Numbered from the stretch's first letter, positions 48,519-61,205 are shown. The stretch: DNA of 64,000 nt from Angiostrongylus vasorum (GCA_018806985.1 JADANN010000057.1:248001-312000), one strand, 5' to 3'. Numbers and translations are program-made. Notes: generated by a model from the letters alone, not told the origin.

Positions 48519-51289
48519 AATATCTCAGTTCATATCTAATTTTTCAATTCAAATAACGACGTTCCACAAACTGAGCGTCATTTAAGGTCGGTAGTAAAGT
48601 AATCAACACGTGTTTACATTGTCGAGTTTACACGAGGTTAATAAATTAAATTTATTCGGCTAACATTTCGACGTCCTCGCCTTCATCAGAGCCGATGATC
48701 CGACTCGATGGTCCACATTTGTTCGTCTTCTCGATGGTGGCGTCCTCGTTGTCATACCGAGACAAATCTTCTTCAGTAGAACACTGCTTGAATGAGGCAA
48801 GCTCACCCAGCAGCACTCTTTTATAGACGACGTGTGTTGTTATTATGACTATCCGTTGGTAATAATTTGTTTCTCAACGGATAATCCATCTTGCTGCAGT
48901 CGGTATTATGTTCGCTAGCAAATAGCGAATACCAAAACAACCTTTCACAAGCAGACCATCATTCACTCTCGGTTGTAAAATACTCAACATTTGCTTAAAC
49001 ATGTTGAATATTGATCATGCTCTTTCCACCAGAACAAATCCACTTGCACACGATTGAATAATGGCCATCGTGTATTTTACCTGTGAGAAATCATCCTACT
49101 GTTAACAGTTAAAGAAAGGTGTGCTAGAATTAAAGGCCGTTCATTTGTAAGCCTTACACTAAATGTTGCATATTAATGTGACTTTGATTTTAAGACTGAA
49201 CTAACAACGTGTTGAGAGAATCAGGTGGATGTTTCGACTTACTGCTAAGATTCCTATTCGATGTAAAAGTTTAGTCAATATTCGTTCAAAATTCTCGGTT
49301 GTCCTTCTTTTTTTTATCAAAGAGACTAACGTCAACGATATATCAGCAATATCACCTGTCGTCCTTCAAATCGTCTAATTTCTCGGGTTGGCGCTACTAA
49401 AGATTCCTTTCCCCTGTCGCTTGAAAGAGTAGTCCAGTGGGTTTTGCTCGCCCCAGAGCATTATATCATTCTCTAGGATATTTCGTTAACAACTTTGATG
49501 TGTTTGAAATTTACAGGAATCCAGTCACTAACGACTCTTTTCCATCGGTTGTCGTTTGTCCTTCTTTTTTGATCAAAGCATTTTCTGTCTGCAAAGTGTC
49601 TGGACTATTTTATACCCAATTGTTTGACATACAGAACAGCACCTTCGATTTTTTGATCGATAAAGTTGGTCGGAGCTTCGGATCCCTTTCTTTGCTTGTA
49701 GGAAACGGCATACGCCTTACATCGTCCTTTCGACAGCGCGTTCACTAACGCCGAGTGGTCTTTCATCCCTGCTTAGGCAACGACCGAGTTTCTAACACAT
49801 TCGTTAAGGCAGGAAGTAGCGTTGGGTCGAAAAGCTGGACAAGGAGTCGGGAGTTCTTTGTTCTCTTCACATATCTTTGATGCTCTTGAAAGCTCCCCAA
49901 GCTGCTCGTTTCATTCCGCTTAACTCAGGAGCTAAGCCGTTCATTATATTAATTTCCCGACTACATAGGTGTAGCCTAGAGTATTCGGAGATACTTATTC
50001 CGTTGAGAGTAAAAATGGCGCATACGTAACGGATCCGTTCCTCATCAACATCAATTTTGAGATATTTAGTCAAAGACCAATCTTTCCACAAGCGTTATCA
50101 AAGTCGGCAAGCATTTCTTCCGTTTAGACAAGGTTTGGTGTTATAAGAACAATGTCGTCAGAAAAGCGAAAATAATGTAGTTCCCGACCATCGGTTTCCA
50201 CCCCATGTTGCACCACTTCAATGTTATCATGATGTTCGAGTGGGTGGTGGCGAATAATTTTGGCGTGATGGCATCGCTTTATATAACGACTCTTTTAACG
50301 TCTGTGTTAATATCGTCATAGAATGGAGATATCCTGTTTGTGAAATTTTTATGTAGTTCGCGAATAGTCTTCATATACTGAATAGGAACTCTCTGTCGGT
50401 CCAAAGCTTCTAAGACTGCTTCTGCCTTAGCTTGGTCGAAAGCTGCATTTAAACACAAACAAAACTGAAATGAAACAGAGTCTCTTGTCCTTTCGCAATA
50501 CTTCAGTGAACCTTTTTATCGTACGGATATGATCCATCGTACTTAATTCTTTTCGAAACCTTGCTTGCTCACGTGGTTGTCCTTCGTCCAGTGTTTTGAC
50601 AATCCTGTCTAGTTACCGTTCTTGAACAACGGCACGTTTTTGCTGGTCTTCCACTGAGTAGACACTTGGCCAATCAGATATGTAATGTGTGAAGAGCCGA
50701 GATAGTGTATTTATGAGGATTGCCGGAGAGTTCTCCGGATGCTCAAATGGTGGGATGAGATATCCATCGTTCTTTATTTCAAGTGAAGGCAGATGGACGT
50801 GGCTACTGAGGAGTTCCAAGTAGTGGTCGCGAATCATTTTCTCCGCTGTGTCTTTAGAAACCCTAACTGTTCCGTCTGGGTGTCGGAGTGGAACCATTAA
50901 TTGGCGAAACTTCGATGGCTATTACGAATGCTTTTCCCGCCTCTGATTACCAACGGATAGTCATAATAACAACACATGTCGTCTATAAAAGAGTGCTGCC
51001 GGCTGAGCTTGCCTCATTCAAGCGGTGTTCTACTGAAGAAGATTCGTCTCGGTATGACAACGAGGACGTCACCATCGGGAAGACGAACAAATGTGGACCA
51101 TCGAGTCGGATCATCGGCTCTGATGAAGGCGAGGACGTCGAAATGTTAGCCGAATAAATCTATTTTATTAACCTCGTGTAAACTCGACAATGTAAACACG
51201 TGTTGATTACTTTACTACCGACCTTAAATGACGCTCAGTTTGTGGAATGTCGTCATTTGAATTGAAAAAATTGGATATGAACTGAGATA
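48519..51289. mobile_element. 2.77 kb element with long inverted ends (right arm)
   Basis: Mirror of 38613-41381, with ribozyme-like motifs at 48658-48693 (-) and 51116-51151 (+) and RTE reverse-transcriptase remnants on the minus strand. An open frame at 49437-49748 that could be mistaken for an ion-channel segment is antisense to the LINE C-terminus (the RWKRVVSDWIP region). Confidence 0.75.
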
Positions 51290-52318
51290 GCAGCAGCCGA
51301 AGCCTCATAGAAGTGCTGGGATCTGCACAGTAGATGTGAAAGGTGGGTCGTATAAAAAAAATTGTGTTAACAAATAATGGTCAGTAACCCACTAATGACC
51401 AGGACCACTCAAGAAATTGGTCCATTGGTGAAGCTGTCCATCATAAATAGTATCTAGTTTTAAACATACAGGACATAAGGCAATGTGAGTAGTTTTGGGT
51501 TTCTACCACCTTTGTCATTTGTCGCCGCGTTGATCATCGATTAACTCGATCGTGCACCAATAGTTTCTCCATTATTCTCTATCGCAAGAAAAGGTAGTCT
51601 GCTTCCTCTCGCTCTAGGAACTTGCTAAGTATGACATCTTTCTTTTGTGGCCTTCATGAAACGACTCTTGTCCATTGGTTATCGTTCAGACGCATTATGT
51701 CTCCCACACACCTGATTTTCGAAGTTTTAGCACGTAGAACGACGTTTTTTAATTTTTTCATCGTTGGCGTAGACCGGAACTCAACATACTCTCTTTCACT
51801 TGCATGATACAGGATCATTCCAGCACCGCCATCTCAATTGCACGTTCCAAAAAGCTGAGTGGTCTTTCTTCCTACTCACGTAATAAGCATGTTTCTGACG
51901 CATGTGTTAAGGCAGTAAGAATCGTGGAGTTGAAAAGGTGGACACGGAGAGAATCGTGGAGTTGAAAAGGTGGACACGGAGCCGGATGTTTTTGTTATCC
52001 TGACTACATTTTCGACGCTCTTGAAAGCTCTTCAAGCCGTTTGTTAGACAAGCGTTGTATGCAGGGAATCGGAAGTTGAGTTATTCATGTTATTCGTTGT
52101 TATTAGTTATTAAGAAGGTCCGATCGAGGCCCATGTTATTGTCTGATGTGGGACATCGCAAAAATGAGAAATTGCAATTGTAGTAGTCAGTTCAATAAAT
52201 TTACCGTTTCATCTCTGGTTTATATAAACTGCACAACTAATGGTCAGTGGTTAGTTGCTCATTCTTGTTTGTGTTCTTATAAGAAGGAAATAGGAAATAG
52301 AAGTTGAGCGCTGTGTGC

Positions 52319-52509
52319 CTATTTGTCTATAAGTTTCCATCCATTAAGACTAACCGACATGATGTTTCCACCTAAAGTGCAAGTGATCAGCTGCTGAATG
52401 GATCGTTGTTGCAAGGAATTTCTAATGTTACATTTTCTAAAGCTGGTTATTTTTGAGATCATCGGATTGAAATCATGAACACATGCAATACTTGTATCTA
52501 CAACAAAAA
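52319..52509 (-). CDS. Possible last exon of unknown gene (right arm)
   Basis: Mirror of 37393-37583: after a TTGTTGTAG acceptor the frame runs TSIACVHDFNPMISK to a TAG stop. It lies about 1.25 kb downstream of the complete WDR54-like gene, same strand. Both arms keep the frame open, which is weak support because the arms are nearly identical anyway. Confidence 0.3.
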
Positions 52510-52804
52510 TTCTCACAGTTCTCACATAACATAACACAGTTCACTTCTTTTCGGTGTCCTCTTTTTTCCTATTTTCTTCGTGTACCTTCTAGAGATGGCA
52601 TTTCTTGAGAGTGATAGGCCGAGTCGCGTCGTTATTTTTCTCCAGTATTCCCAAAATTGATTTGCCATTCTGTGTACACTGAACCATGCACATGCGTGCC
52701 GTTCCATTTCGTTTTTTAGCTCTTATTTACCAATTACAATACAATACCAATAATGCAAAATGTCCTGTGGACAGAGCCATAGTTTTCTAATCTTATCTAC
52801 TTAC

Positions 52805-53091
52805 TTAAGGACGCGTGTGGCGCAGTGGTTGGAGGCGCCACTGCGACACACACGTGAAATCGATTCCTGCTCTCGTGGCCCAACCAACCTTCCATCCCTC
52901 CGGGGTCGGCAAATTGGTACCAACTAGTCTGGGAGGATAGCACCACTGGCTCGATACATCGGTAGGCCACCGCGAGACATTGTAAAGGGCAGATATGCAT
53001 TCAATCACCTCCAACGACACTTAATGAAGTCGAATGTATGGCACATCCACCCGGGGATTGATCAACGCCGAGAGCTTAATCCTTTATCCTT
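52805..53091 (+). repeat. tRNA-derived SINE (right arm)
   Basis: Mirror of 36809-37095 with the same imperfect 13-base flanking duplication. Its head reads TGGCGCAGTGGTTGGAGGC on the plus strand. Confidence 0.88.
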
Positions 53092-53103
53092 TTATCAACT
53101 TAC

Positions 53104-53372
53104 TTGGATATTTGGATGGCCCGTCCTCAATGGTTGCGTGGACACCAGCATCACCGGCAGTCGGTACCGTAGTGGATCAGAGGGAGATTTGCCACCATGC
53201 GACTTTGATACAAGGACGGTGATGGAGCTTGCTGTTGGTTTAATCTTAGCTAGGCTTCCTGATGGAAACGCCGGACTCCTTTTCAGCTTGGGAGACTCTG
53301 CCAGGTGGATGAATCTCCCCACTGAATGCCTTAGGCCGACACTCAGGAACAGCTCCCAGCCACGATGAGCCG
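53104..53372 (+). repeat. Interspersed repeat family B, partial (right arm)
   Basis: Mirror of 36528-36796. It lies between the SINE and the 3' flank of the complete WDR54-like gene. Confidence 0.75.
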
Positions 53373-53764
53373 GCGAACCTCAGGGAGAAGTTGTTGCTAC
53401 ATTGCTCAGTAAAAGGAGTTGATCAATTTTTTTGAGACTATAGTCAACTGGTGTTGACTGCTTTCCTCTTTTTGATAATTATAAGTGTAGCTAGTGTTCC
53501 AAGTTTTGCATTGTGTTCTCATGCATATTTGTGCAAGAATGAAGTCAAACCTGCCCTCATTCTCAGCGCCATGCATTCCGTTGCCTACCGCCAATACCAC
53601 CTGTCCTGTACTCTATCGTCTCTGCATTTTTTATTTGGCATTTTCTTCTTTATTCGTTGGATACAGCGCAAAAAAATAACAATGCACATGTCTTTTGTAA
53701 TTCTTCACTTCCACTGCTATAAATATGTAAGAATGATCACTAAGAGTTTTTTCACACTCTAGTT

Positions 53765-56700
53765 TTATGCGGCCGTGTTTCTGACCATGTGATATCCGTA
53801 TAGGACGTTTCGATCAAAGCAAGCAACCGCGATGTTACTTCCGCGACTATTTGTGAACTGAGCTCCCATTATTCCACAATTCGGGAGTTCATCACAGTAC
53901 AAATACTCCACCTGAAATGCCAAACTTTCATACGAAATGAAAAAATAGACGTGACTTTCAGTCATCTGAGGGGTTGATCACCTCTGTACCACTACGTTAC
54001 TTCAAGTGATTTCATCTGTTCTTGTGCTCAACTCTGAACAAGGTCAACAAAGAAAATGTCACTGAAAAGAAGAATGCCGCTTGTAATGATAATATTAATA
54101 ATAACAATAATAGTGGTAATAACATTAACAAGAATAGAAGTAAGAGTGGCAAAAAAATGAAGGTAGAATTTGTTAGACAAGCGTTGTATGCAAGGAACCG
54201 GAAATTGAGTTGTTTATGCCATACATGTTAGGAAGCAGAAGTTCGTGTTCATAAGATATTTTCGTGATTTCGGCTTCAATTCACCTTAACTCTTGAGAGT
54301 AACATGATGTCTAGTTTTTTAAGCACACGAAAGTTGAAAAACTTCACTTGTGAACATTTCGTACACTCAATAAATGGCAAAATATTAACCACTGCTAGTG
54401 CTGCTGTGCCTTCACATTTCTCACTACACTGAAGAAAATCCCTATGTACAGAATTCTTACGTAAATGTCCGTGGTACGACTGTACTGTAAATTCCCTTTG
54501 TGCGAAGAAAAAACAATAAGACTGTGAATGTTGGGCTTAATACTCACTTGAAATGTTTGAGCTTTCATCATATGTAGCTTGTACACGATAAACCGACCGT
54601 CCTCAGATCCGCTTAGTACATAACCAGCTTCAGGTGCTACAGAAACGCATGTCACAGATCTTGCGTGTGCGAAGATCTGAAATGGTAGGAATTCGGGAAA
54701 AACATCACTCTTAATCATCTTTTTTACACCGTTTTCCCATTCCCTATTTATTTCCTTCGTACCTTCTAAACTGCACATCAGCAAATATGTTCAACCTAAG
54801 CGGATCGGAAGTACAAGTAGCGCAGTGGTTGGAAGTGAGCTACAATACAAACATGGACAATAGTTTAATCCCTAACCCCGTACAGTCAAGTCATTCATGC
54901 TTATGCCACACAAACTGCTATGCCTTTATGCGCGTCGGATTGCTGCCACTCTTGTTTTGGAAGACAAAAATTTTTCACAATGCTAACTTTTTATTTACTG
55001 CGTATTACAATTTTTCACGGCACGATATTATGTGTGATGCAACTACAATGATACTGAAATATTTCCAAAACTCCGGACCGCAGGTGCAGCGGTGGGGAAC
55101 AAACCCGATATTACCCTTTCCGGGGGCTAAAGCGTTCCCCCACCACACCATGTAGGTCCTTCATTTCGCTTATCTCTCAGTTAGTTTTCTATCGATCACT
55201 GCCATCAGCAATCATCTGCCAACGGGATTGATCTGGGGAGCTCAAATCGTCAGTGAAGCCAGTTAAGCTGACGCTATAGTCGAAATCACAGTGTGAACTT
55301 TTTTATTTACAGCCTATTATAATTTGTTTAAAGTTATTCATTTCACACACCAGTACGATGAGTAGGCCTCTCGCAAGTCAAGAACCTAACGTGCATTCAG
55401 CCATCTTCGCAAGACATAAGCGAAGCTACTCGCAAGTGTTCATGATTCAGTTTGATTCTGGGTAGTTTGGTGTCGTTGATCCCAGGACACCAACGCAGTT
55501 AGTACATGTTTTTTTCTCGTTTTCTCTCGCAAGAATGGCTACAAAATAGGTACATTGTTCTTCGCCATCTATCTAAGTTCACAAACCTCAGCAATTAGTT
55601 CGCCTGTAGAAATCGAAAAGAACAGCACACGTCCACGAAGAGTGCCCACGATCACTTGCTTGTGCAGCACGTTCACCGCAGTTATTGGATGCCTTAATGA
55701 AATGATGGACTTGCTTCTTCGCTTTTTTTTCTCCTTTTTTGGTATCTTAACCACCAGCACTTTTCCTAATATCTGTAAAATCATTCCTAATATCTGTAAA
55801 ATCACTGCGATGAAGCTTACTGCGTGGCCATTTTCAGTTGTACTCCTTTAAAGCATTTGTTCCACACAATAATTGTTCCCGAGCAATCACAGGAACAAGT
55901 GACCTTGTCGTAACGGCAAGTAGCCATATCAGCTATGCTGGCAGAATGTTCCTAAGAGCCAAGTGATTTCTCTAGAAGAAAACCTAACCTGGATGTAGTT
56001 TAAGACTTCACTTTACGTGACTTTTCGATGTGTTTTTGGAGAAAAGATGAAAAGCAGCTAGACTAAGAAAATAAGAAAACTATGAGAGACTGCTAAATAC
56101 TATATACGACACCCCCTAGATGGCCCACCGTTCTATTGTGGCCTCAGTTGTTTCTGATTCTCGAGCTGTGGTGATACAGCAAGAGAACATGTCCTGGAGA
56201 AAATATCACATCTTGGAAGCTCGAAATTCCTATCCAAACATCTAGCTTTGGGTAGATTTATGCCACAGAAGGGAACCATGAATTACTCGTGGCTAGACCG
56301 TCTCTTCTGAAGGGGTGTGTCGAATGCAGAATATACTGGCACTGGCTTGAGTTACTCTATGATTAGCGTAGAGAACAATATTGAGTTAGCGTTATGTGAT
56401 AAAATAGTGTAGCACAACGCGACATTGTATTAGCTATAACACCGCTCGATGATCTCATTTTCACTTTATTCGGGCTAATTTTTTCCAGAAGTGATTCCAC
56501 TTTCTAACGCTTGCTGTGCACCAAGCACGTTGAACCTGTAGCTTGAATCAGAGTAACAAAATATTCTCTAATGAGATGCATTACAATTCCATTATTAGAA
56601 GTTGTTTTAGTATTTGGAGACTATATTTCTAAGAAACTACGCACTGATATTAGTCAGTTTTCAGAAAGATTTTTCACATTTTTTCGCGTTGCAGATTTAG

Positions 56701-59700
56701 ACTTTTCCTCTCCCACTAGTTTTCTCCTTGAAGTTGTGATTGTCTCAGAAAGAATCCAAATGGATTCCGCATCTCAGTGGGAATCTATGAATCGTTTTTT
56801 GCATCAAAAGCTATTCCCAGTTGTAGTAGTCAAGTTGTGAGAAATCAATTATATTACCGTAATTAGTTTTGTCAATAACAGAAGTAGATTTTTTTTGAAC
56901 AATAGTTTAAAGAGCAATAGTTAAGAAAATATAATAACATAAATGATGGCTAAATAACTGTGCAAATAGTTTCCGAAAATGTGTTAATAAGCGTCTGAAT
57001 GTTCAGTGATAAGAAAGTGTAGCCAAACCTCTTGAAGATGCCATTGAGAAGTGATTCAACTCCCATTACACGTCGATAGGAGAAAGAATCCGAAATGCTG
57101 AACTTCGTTGACGATTGAAATTCAGCTGATGAGATAGCTTGTGTGAGAGAACTGTCGCAAAGAAGCCATCGAAGAAGCGTTGGGGTCCAGTAGATGTGAA
57201 GCGAACACCAGTATGTCCACTGACTCAGTAACCACTCTACTTCACGGAAGGTCTGATGGAAATTTAATGCTCTTTATATCCCTCAGATGATCAGTAGGAA
57301 CCAGCTAAAGCTACTACGTGGGGATACAAACGCTGACTCAAGAGGCGTCCGCTAGACTTACTAAATGCTTACATGAATGACAGATGATTTAGTAGTATTG
57401 TATTCGCCAAAGTCTCGAGATGTCACTCATAAAGAAGGGTAACTAAAACTCAGTCTGAACCAAACTCATTAGGATAAACCCCTTACACAATGGAGAAACA
57501 TAGGTGCTATTTTTTGTCTACATATTCTGCAACCTCGTGAACTGAAACTGAATTCACTTCAAGAAGGCGGTAGAAGATATGCACTAACTAAACATACCCT
57601 TAAGCATTTCCTCGTCACTATCGAGGTTTCACCATTGCACTGGAATTGAATAATATGCCCAGATGATGTTCCTGTACTGTTATCAGCAAAATTTTTTATG
57701 AAATCCGCGCAGAGTATGCAATGTCTTACCTACTAAGATGAAATTGTCGTTCCAGGTTATTCCACGACAAAAACTGTTCCACAAAAAGCTCTTGTCTGTC
57801 TCCTAAACCGAGGGATTAGAAAAAGAGAGAAATCAATTTTGGAATTTCAATCCATCTGGAAAATTACTTGTTCATTTTTATGAACTCTCAGAGGCATCGT
57901 ACATAAGGAGTAAAGATTTAAATAACTTTCAAAAGCATTTGTTAAGAGAAATATGAGTGCAAAACAAAGCAATGACTGCAATCAGAAAAAATTTGACGTC
58001 TTTAGCATTGACAAAAATCACATTATGTGTGTCTTGGCATACGAATGCACCGTGAAGGGATTCATTTGCATTAATAAGATGGGTTTTTTAGTGGTAAGTA
58101 CACCGGGACAAAATTTAGAGTGCATTCATTATTGAAAAAGTATTAAAGTTGTAGTAGTCTAAATATAAGTGAACAGTAAAGTAGTGTAAATGATTGATTA
58201 GCACAGTTGCTTTGCATTATGTGGCGAAGTTCGTTTACTTTTTTCGTAAAAGTAAAATCAGTAGTTTTGAAAAAACCAGGACAAACCAACACTCATTTCC
58301 TTGTCTATGCTTTCTTGATGAAGGAGTTTCTGCGTTTGTATGTCAAAAATCTGGGCATCGGTCGTCGTTCCGACAACCAATAACGGAAACGTGCGAATGT
58401 TTGGGAACACTATTGCCGCCTGAGGAAGACTTTTTGAACCGAGAAAAAAATTCGAGGAGTCAATCCAGCTCCCGAAAGCACTGAATTGAACTTCACTTGT
58501 ATAGTAGTTTGAAATATACCTTATGAAATTTGACAATTGTGTTCGAATAAAGTATCACAGTTGTGTACACCGTCACTAGTACAACCACGACCACTAGACC
58601 AGTAGCAGCATTTTATTCAACTGCGGAAACTACAATCGCCTACCTTTCGTGGTGATTCAGGTTATTGGCCACGAGATAATCAGTTACTACACAAATACTT
58701 GCATAGTAGGATGGCCCTTCTTCACTGGTTATGCGGGCCCCAGCATAACTTCCACTGTTTCGGAGTTTTGCTGGCTTAGCCATTGTGGCTCCCTAGAGTC
58801 TCCAGCCTGGCCAAAGTCCCGGTCGTCACCACCACAAGCAATCGCAGTCTTAGTAGATCAGAGGGAGATTTGCCACTATGTGACTAATCTGATACCAGCA
58901 TGGTGGTAGATCCTGGTAGTCTCGGTTTACTTTTATCTGGGCTTCCTCATGGAAATGCGGGACTCCTTCTCAGCATGAGAGACCCTGATGGTGTTGATTC
59001 CCCCCGCTGTGCATCGCAGCCCGATACCGAGGAACACCTCTCATCTTCGATGAAGCGGTAATCCGTTGGCGGACAAGCGAACCTGATTCCTATTCACTGG
59101 CGCCATAGAGGTGTAGCGTGAGACAAAGGTGGGTCCGAAAACTACGCGCATAACACCGTATCACATTTCCTAACCATTCATACAATTACCAGACAACAGC
59201 TTTCCTCATAATAAACAGTAGCAACGACACACCTGGAGCGCATCCACTGGTTTGTCCGTGCTTGTGTCCAAAATGTTGATACTATCCCAACTCACATTTT
59301 CGTTTTTGTTATCCCAGTTCACAATATGAATCTAAAATTATATCGCTTAAAATCTTTCAATGACCTCCTATGCAGCATTTTCTTAAGCATATTCAACTGG
59401 AAATAAGTTGAAAAAAAGTGGCTTGGTGGCAACGCTGATAAATAAATGACTTGAGAAAAGAGTAAGTGACTGTTAACGGAATAATTCTTGTCGACGCATT
59501 ACAACATGCAGTAAGGTGCTGAAGCTGTGATGCTGTTACCTGATTACAAAGCAGGATTTTTGAGTCAGGTTATTTGGCAGTAAATCAATCGTTTACCTGA
59601 GTTTTATGAACGACACAAGCATATGTGATGTTTTTGCTCTCTAAACAGCAGACCGACAAATTGCTTGGATAAGCCGATATGCTTCCAACTGATAATTTCA

Positions 59701-59722
59701 TGTCACCACCACGTTCGTACAT
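53765..59722 (-). CDS. WDR54-like WD40-repeat protein, complete copy
   Basis: Nine exons: 59597-59722 (ATG), 59233-59331, about 58291-58419, 57730-57802, 57598-57671, 55821-55951, about 55587-55716, 54548-54676, 53765-53911 (TAA); about 345 residues, against 334 in human WDR54. As far as I recall the human protein, the order of segments agrees along the whole length: NLSVCCLESKNITYACVVH near the N-terminus, FPLLVVGTTTDAQIF, CRGITWNDNFILVG with SGHIIQF, ADMATCRYDKVTCSCDCSG with IIVWN, VIVGTLRGRVLFF, AHARSVTCVSVAPEAGYVLS with GSEDGRFIVYKL, and GAQFTNSRGSNIAVACFDRN at the C-terminus. It should fold as a WD40 propeller; WDR54's role is poorly defined. All phases close on this arm. Weak points are the exon 3 donor (GTTGGT) and the exon 7 acceptor (purine-rich GCGAAG). 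Exons 1-2 are unique sequence; the rest is duplicated in the left arm. Confidence 0.8.
54980..55330 (+). repeat. Interspersed repeat family C, diverged (right arm)
   Basis: Mirror of 34572-34922, in the intron between exons 7 and 8 of the complete WDR54-like gene, together with a SINE head fragment at about 54802-54860. Confidence 0.65.
58695..59040 (+). repeat. Interspersed repeat family B (right arm)
   Basis: Mirror of 30860-31205, inside intron 2 of the complete WDR54-like gene and close to the outer breakpoint of the arm. Confidence 0.8.
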
Positions 59723-60493
59723 CACGGCAGTTTATTCGGCGACTTTTAGTACCCTTGCTTTCTTTAACGTTGGAGTCCTGGATGTGAGGCTGACACTAAA
59801 TTGAACATTGTATGCAACACGTATCGCTCACCGATAAAATTAGAGTCGTAGGAAAGCTGCCTGGCGAAACTGTATCATTTTCTTACTGAGAAGTGGCAAA
59901 AGTTCATTGTCATAAAAAAGGAAGGAAAACTCTATTTTTCCAAAAAAAGAAGGGGACTCGGCATGCAGGATACCAACACATCAAAAAAATGTCCGCCAGC
60001 AAACATAGGCGCGGTTACAAAAACATTTGTTACTAACAAATGATATAGAATGCGACGAGGATGGGTAAAGAACTTGTCATCCGTGCGAATTTAAGGTGCG
60101 AAAAATAACAATTTGTATTTCTGCAAAGCCGTTGACATGGATATGCGCGTATCCATGGACACGAAGTAGAAGTGGTGCTAGCTGGTGCAGCGTAAAATCT
60201 ATGTCTCATATTTAATATTATAGATTTCTGCAAATCAACAACGAAAATTGTTAGCTCGAATTGATTAGTTAGTGGTTCCAATAAAACGAGATATGTTTTA
60301 ATTCTTGAATCATTTTCATATCAGGGATCTCAAGTCGGTTCGTGGAAGGCTACTTAGTGAGATCACGTTTCTAAAAGGAGCTTAAAGCCAGACCGAAACG
60401 GAGGTGCCATGAGACGTTCTGTGTTTTTGGGTTGACTTTCCAATCTCTCTAGGCGTGGATTGCTCCACGTACACTTTCTGTTCATGGTGCAAG
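59723..60493. other. Upstream region of the WDR54-like gene
   Basis: No gene seen. It should contain the promoter of the complete WDR54-like copy, absent from the left arm. No obvious trans-splice acceptor sits next to the ATG at 59722. Minus-strand frames around 60.0-60.3 kb look like chance. Confidence 0.4.
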
Positions 60494-60680
60494 GGCGCGC
60501 GTAGCGGAGTGGTCGGAGTCGTCCTGCAATACACATAGGATCATTCCTCGCTCACGTCGGTAGGCTACCGCGAATCATTTTAAGGCAAAGATATGCATTC
60601 AGTTATCTCCAACGATGCTTAATGAGGTCGAATGCATGGTGCATCCCTGAAGGGTAAAACAACGCCGAGCTTTATACTTC
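60494..60680 (+). repeat. tRNA-derived SINE, internally deleted
   Basis: Head (GTAGCGGAGTGGTCGGAG) and tail (ATCCCTGAAGG, CGCCGAGCTTTATA) are present, but about 90 bases of the body between them are missing, including the GGAGGATAGCAGCACTGG block. It is outside the inverted repeat. Confidence 0.75.
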
Positions 60681-61064
60681 CATTCATACATGCATGCATA
60701 AGTGCATTTGAATCCGAGGTGTTCGACCACATCAAAATTCCTTAAACTCCCACATTGACCAGTATGGATTACTTGTGGAAAGCAATTCGAGGTTTTTTTC
60801 TTATCAACTCCGACTAATCCTATGAATATACTAAAATTGGTAAAGAAAGCCTTCTGAAGAGCTTTACATTACAAGTCAGGGGAGTTCGTTGGAGCGAAAC
60901 AGGAATTTAAGTCCTCATGGCATGCTCGAATTCGTAATGATTTCCAAAGTTGTCCATAGTAAATCGCAGATCCGAAAGCATCATTTTGGTTGGCGGATAT
61001 TAGAATTCTGTGGTTGAGACTGCTCTACCAAAATTATTCAAATGGTTGTTTTCCGCAGCTACCA

Positions 61065-61205
61065 ATTTCACGTGACGCCACATCGAGAAGACGAACAACT
61101 GCAGACCATCGACTCGGACCATCCGCTCTGATGGAGACGGAGGTGTCGATACGGTAACTGAGTAAATCTATTTATCAACCTCTTGTAAGCTCAGCAACTT
61201 AAATA
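61065..61205 (+). repeat. Degenerate end-repeat of the 2.77 kb element
   Basis: Resembles the inverted ends at 38.7 and 41.2 kb: GAAGACGAACAA, CATCGACTCGGACCATC, a decayed CTGATGG...GGTGTCGATA motif, then AGTAAATCTATTTATCAACC. It is a solo, old copy outside the inverted repeat, so the end-repeat exists independently of the RTE interior. Confidence 0.65.

Larger units (their letters stand above)
47686..59209 (-). repeat. Giant inverted repeat, right arm (11.52 kb)
   Basis: Reverse complement of 30691-42214. The outer end at 59209 falls in intron 2 of the WDR54-like gene (exon 2 ends at 59233), so only this side keeps the complete gene. It holds mirror copies of the SINEs (about 47894-48174 and 52805-53091), family B (53104-53372, 58695-59040), family C (about 54980-55330), the 2.77 kb element and the RTE fragments. 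Confidence 0.95.

Noticed and set aside
49437..49748. Open frame that looks a little like a DEG/ENaC channel segment (DSFPSVVVCPSF)
   Set aside because: The opposite strand of the same DNA reads NDNRWKRVVSDWIP, a clear RTE C-terminal motif, so this is an antisense shadow of the LINE.
53451..53762. 103-residue hydrophobic frame seen three times (36.1, 46.8 and 53.5 kb)
   Set aside because: Repetition is explained by the arm and spacer copies; it overlaps the 3' flank of the WDR54-like gene in antisense and lacks coding or splice features.
58194..58484. 96-residue plus-strand frame and its left-arm mirror
   Set aside because: Antisense to WDR54-like exon 3.
30691..59209. CRISPR array, prophage or bacterial element as explanation for the repeats
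   Set aside because: Introns, RTE LINEs, SINEs and animal gene families show eukaryotic nuclear DNA; no short regularly spaced repeats were seen.
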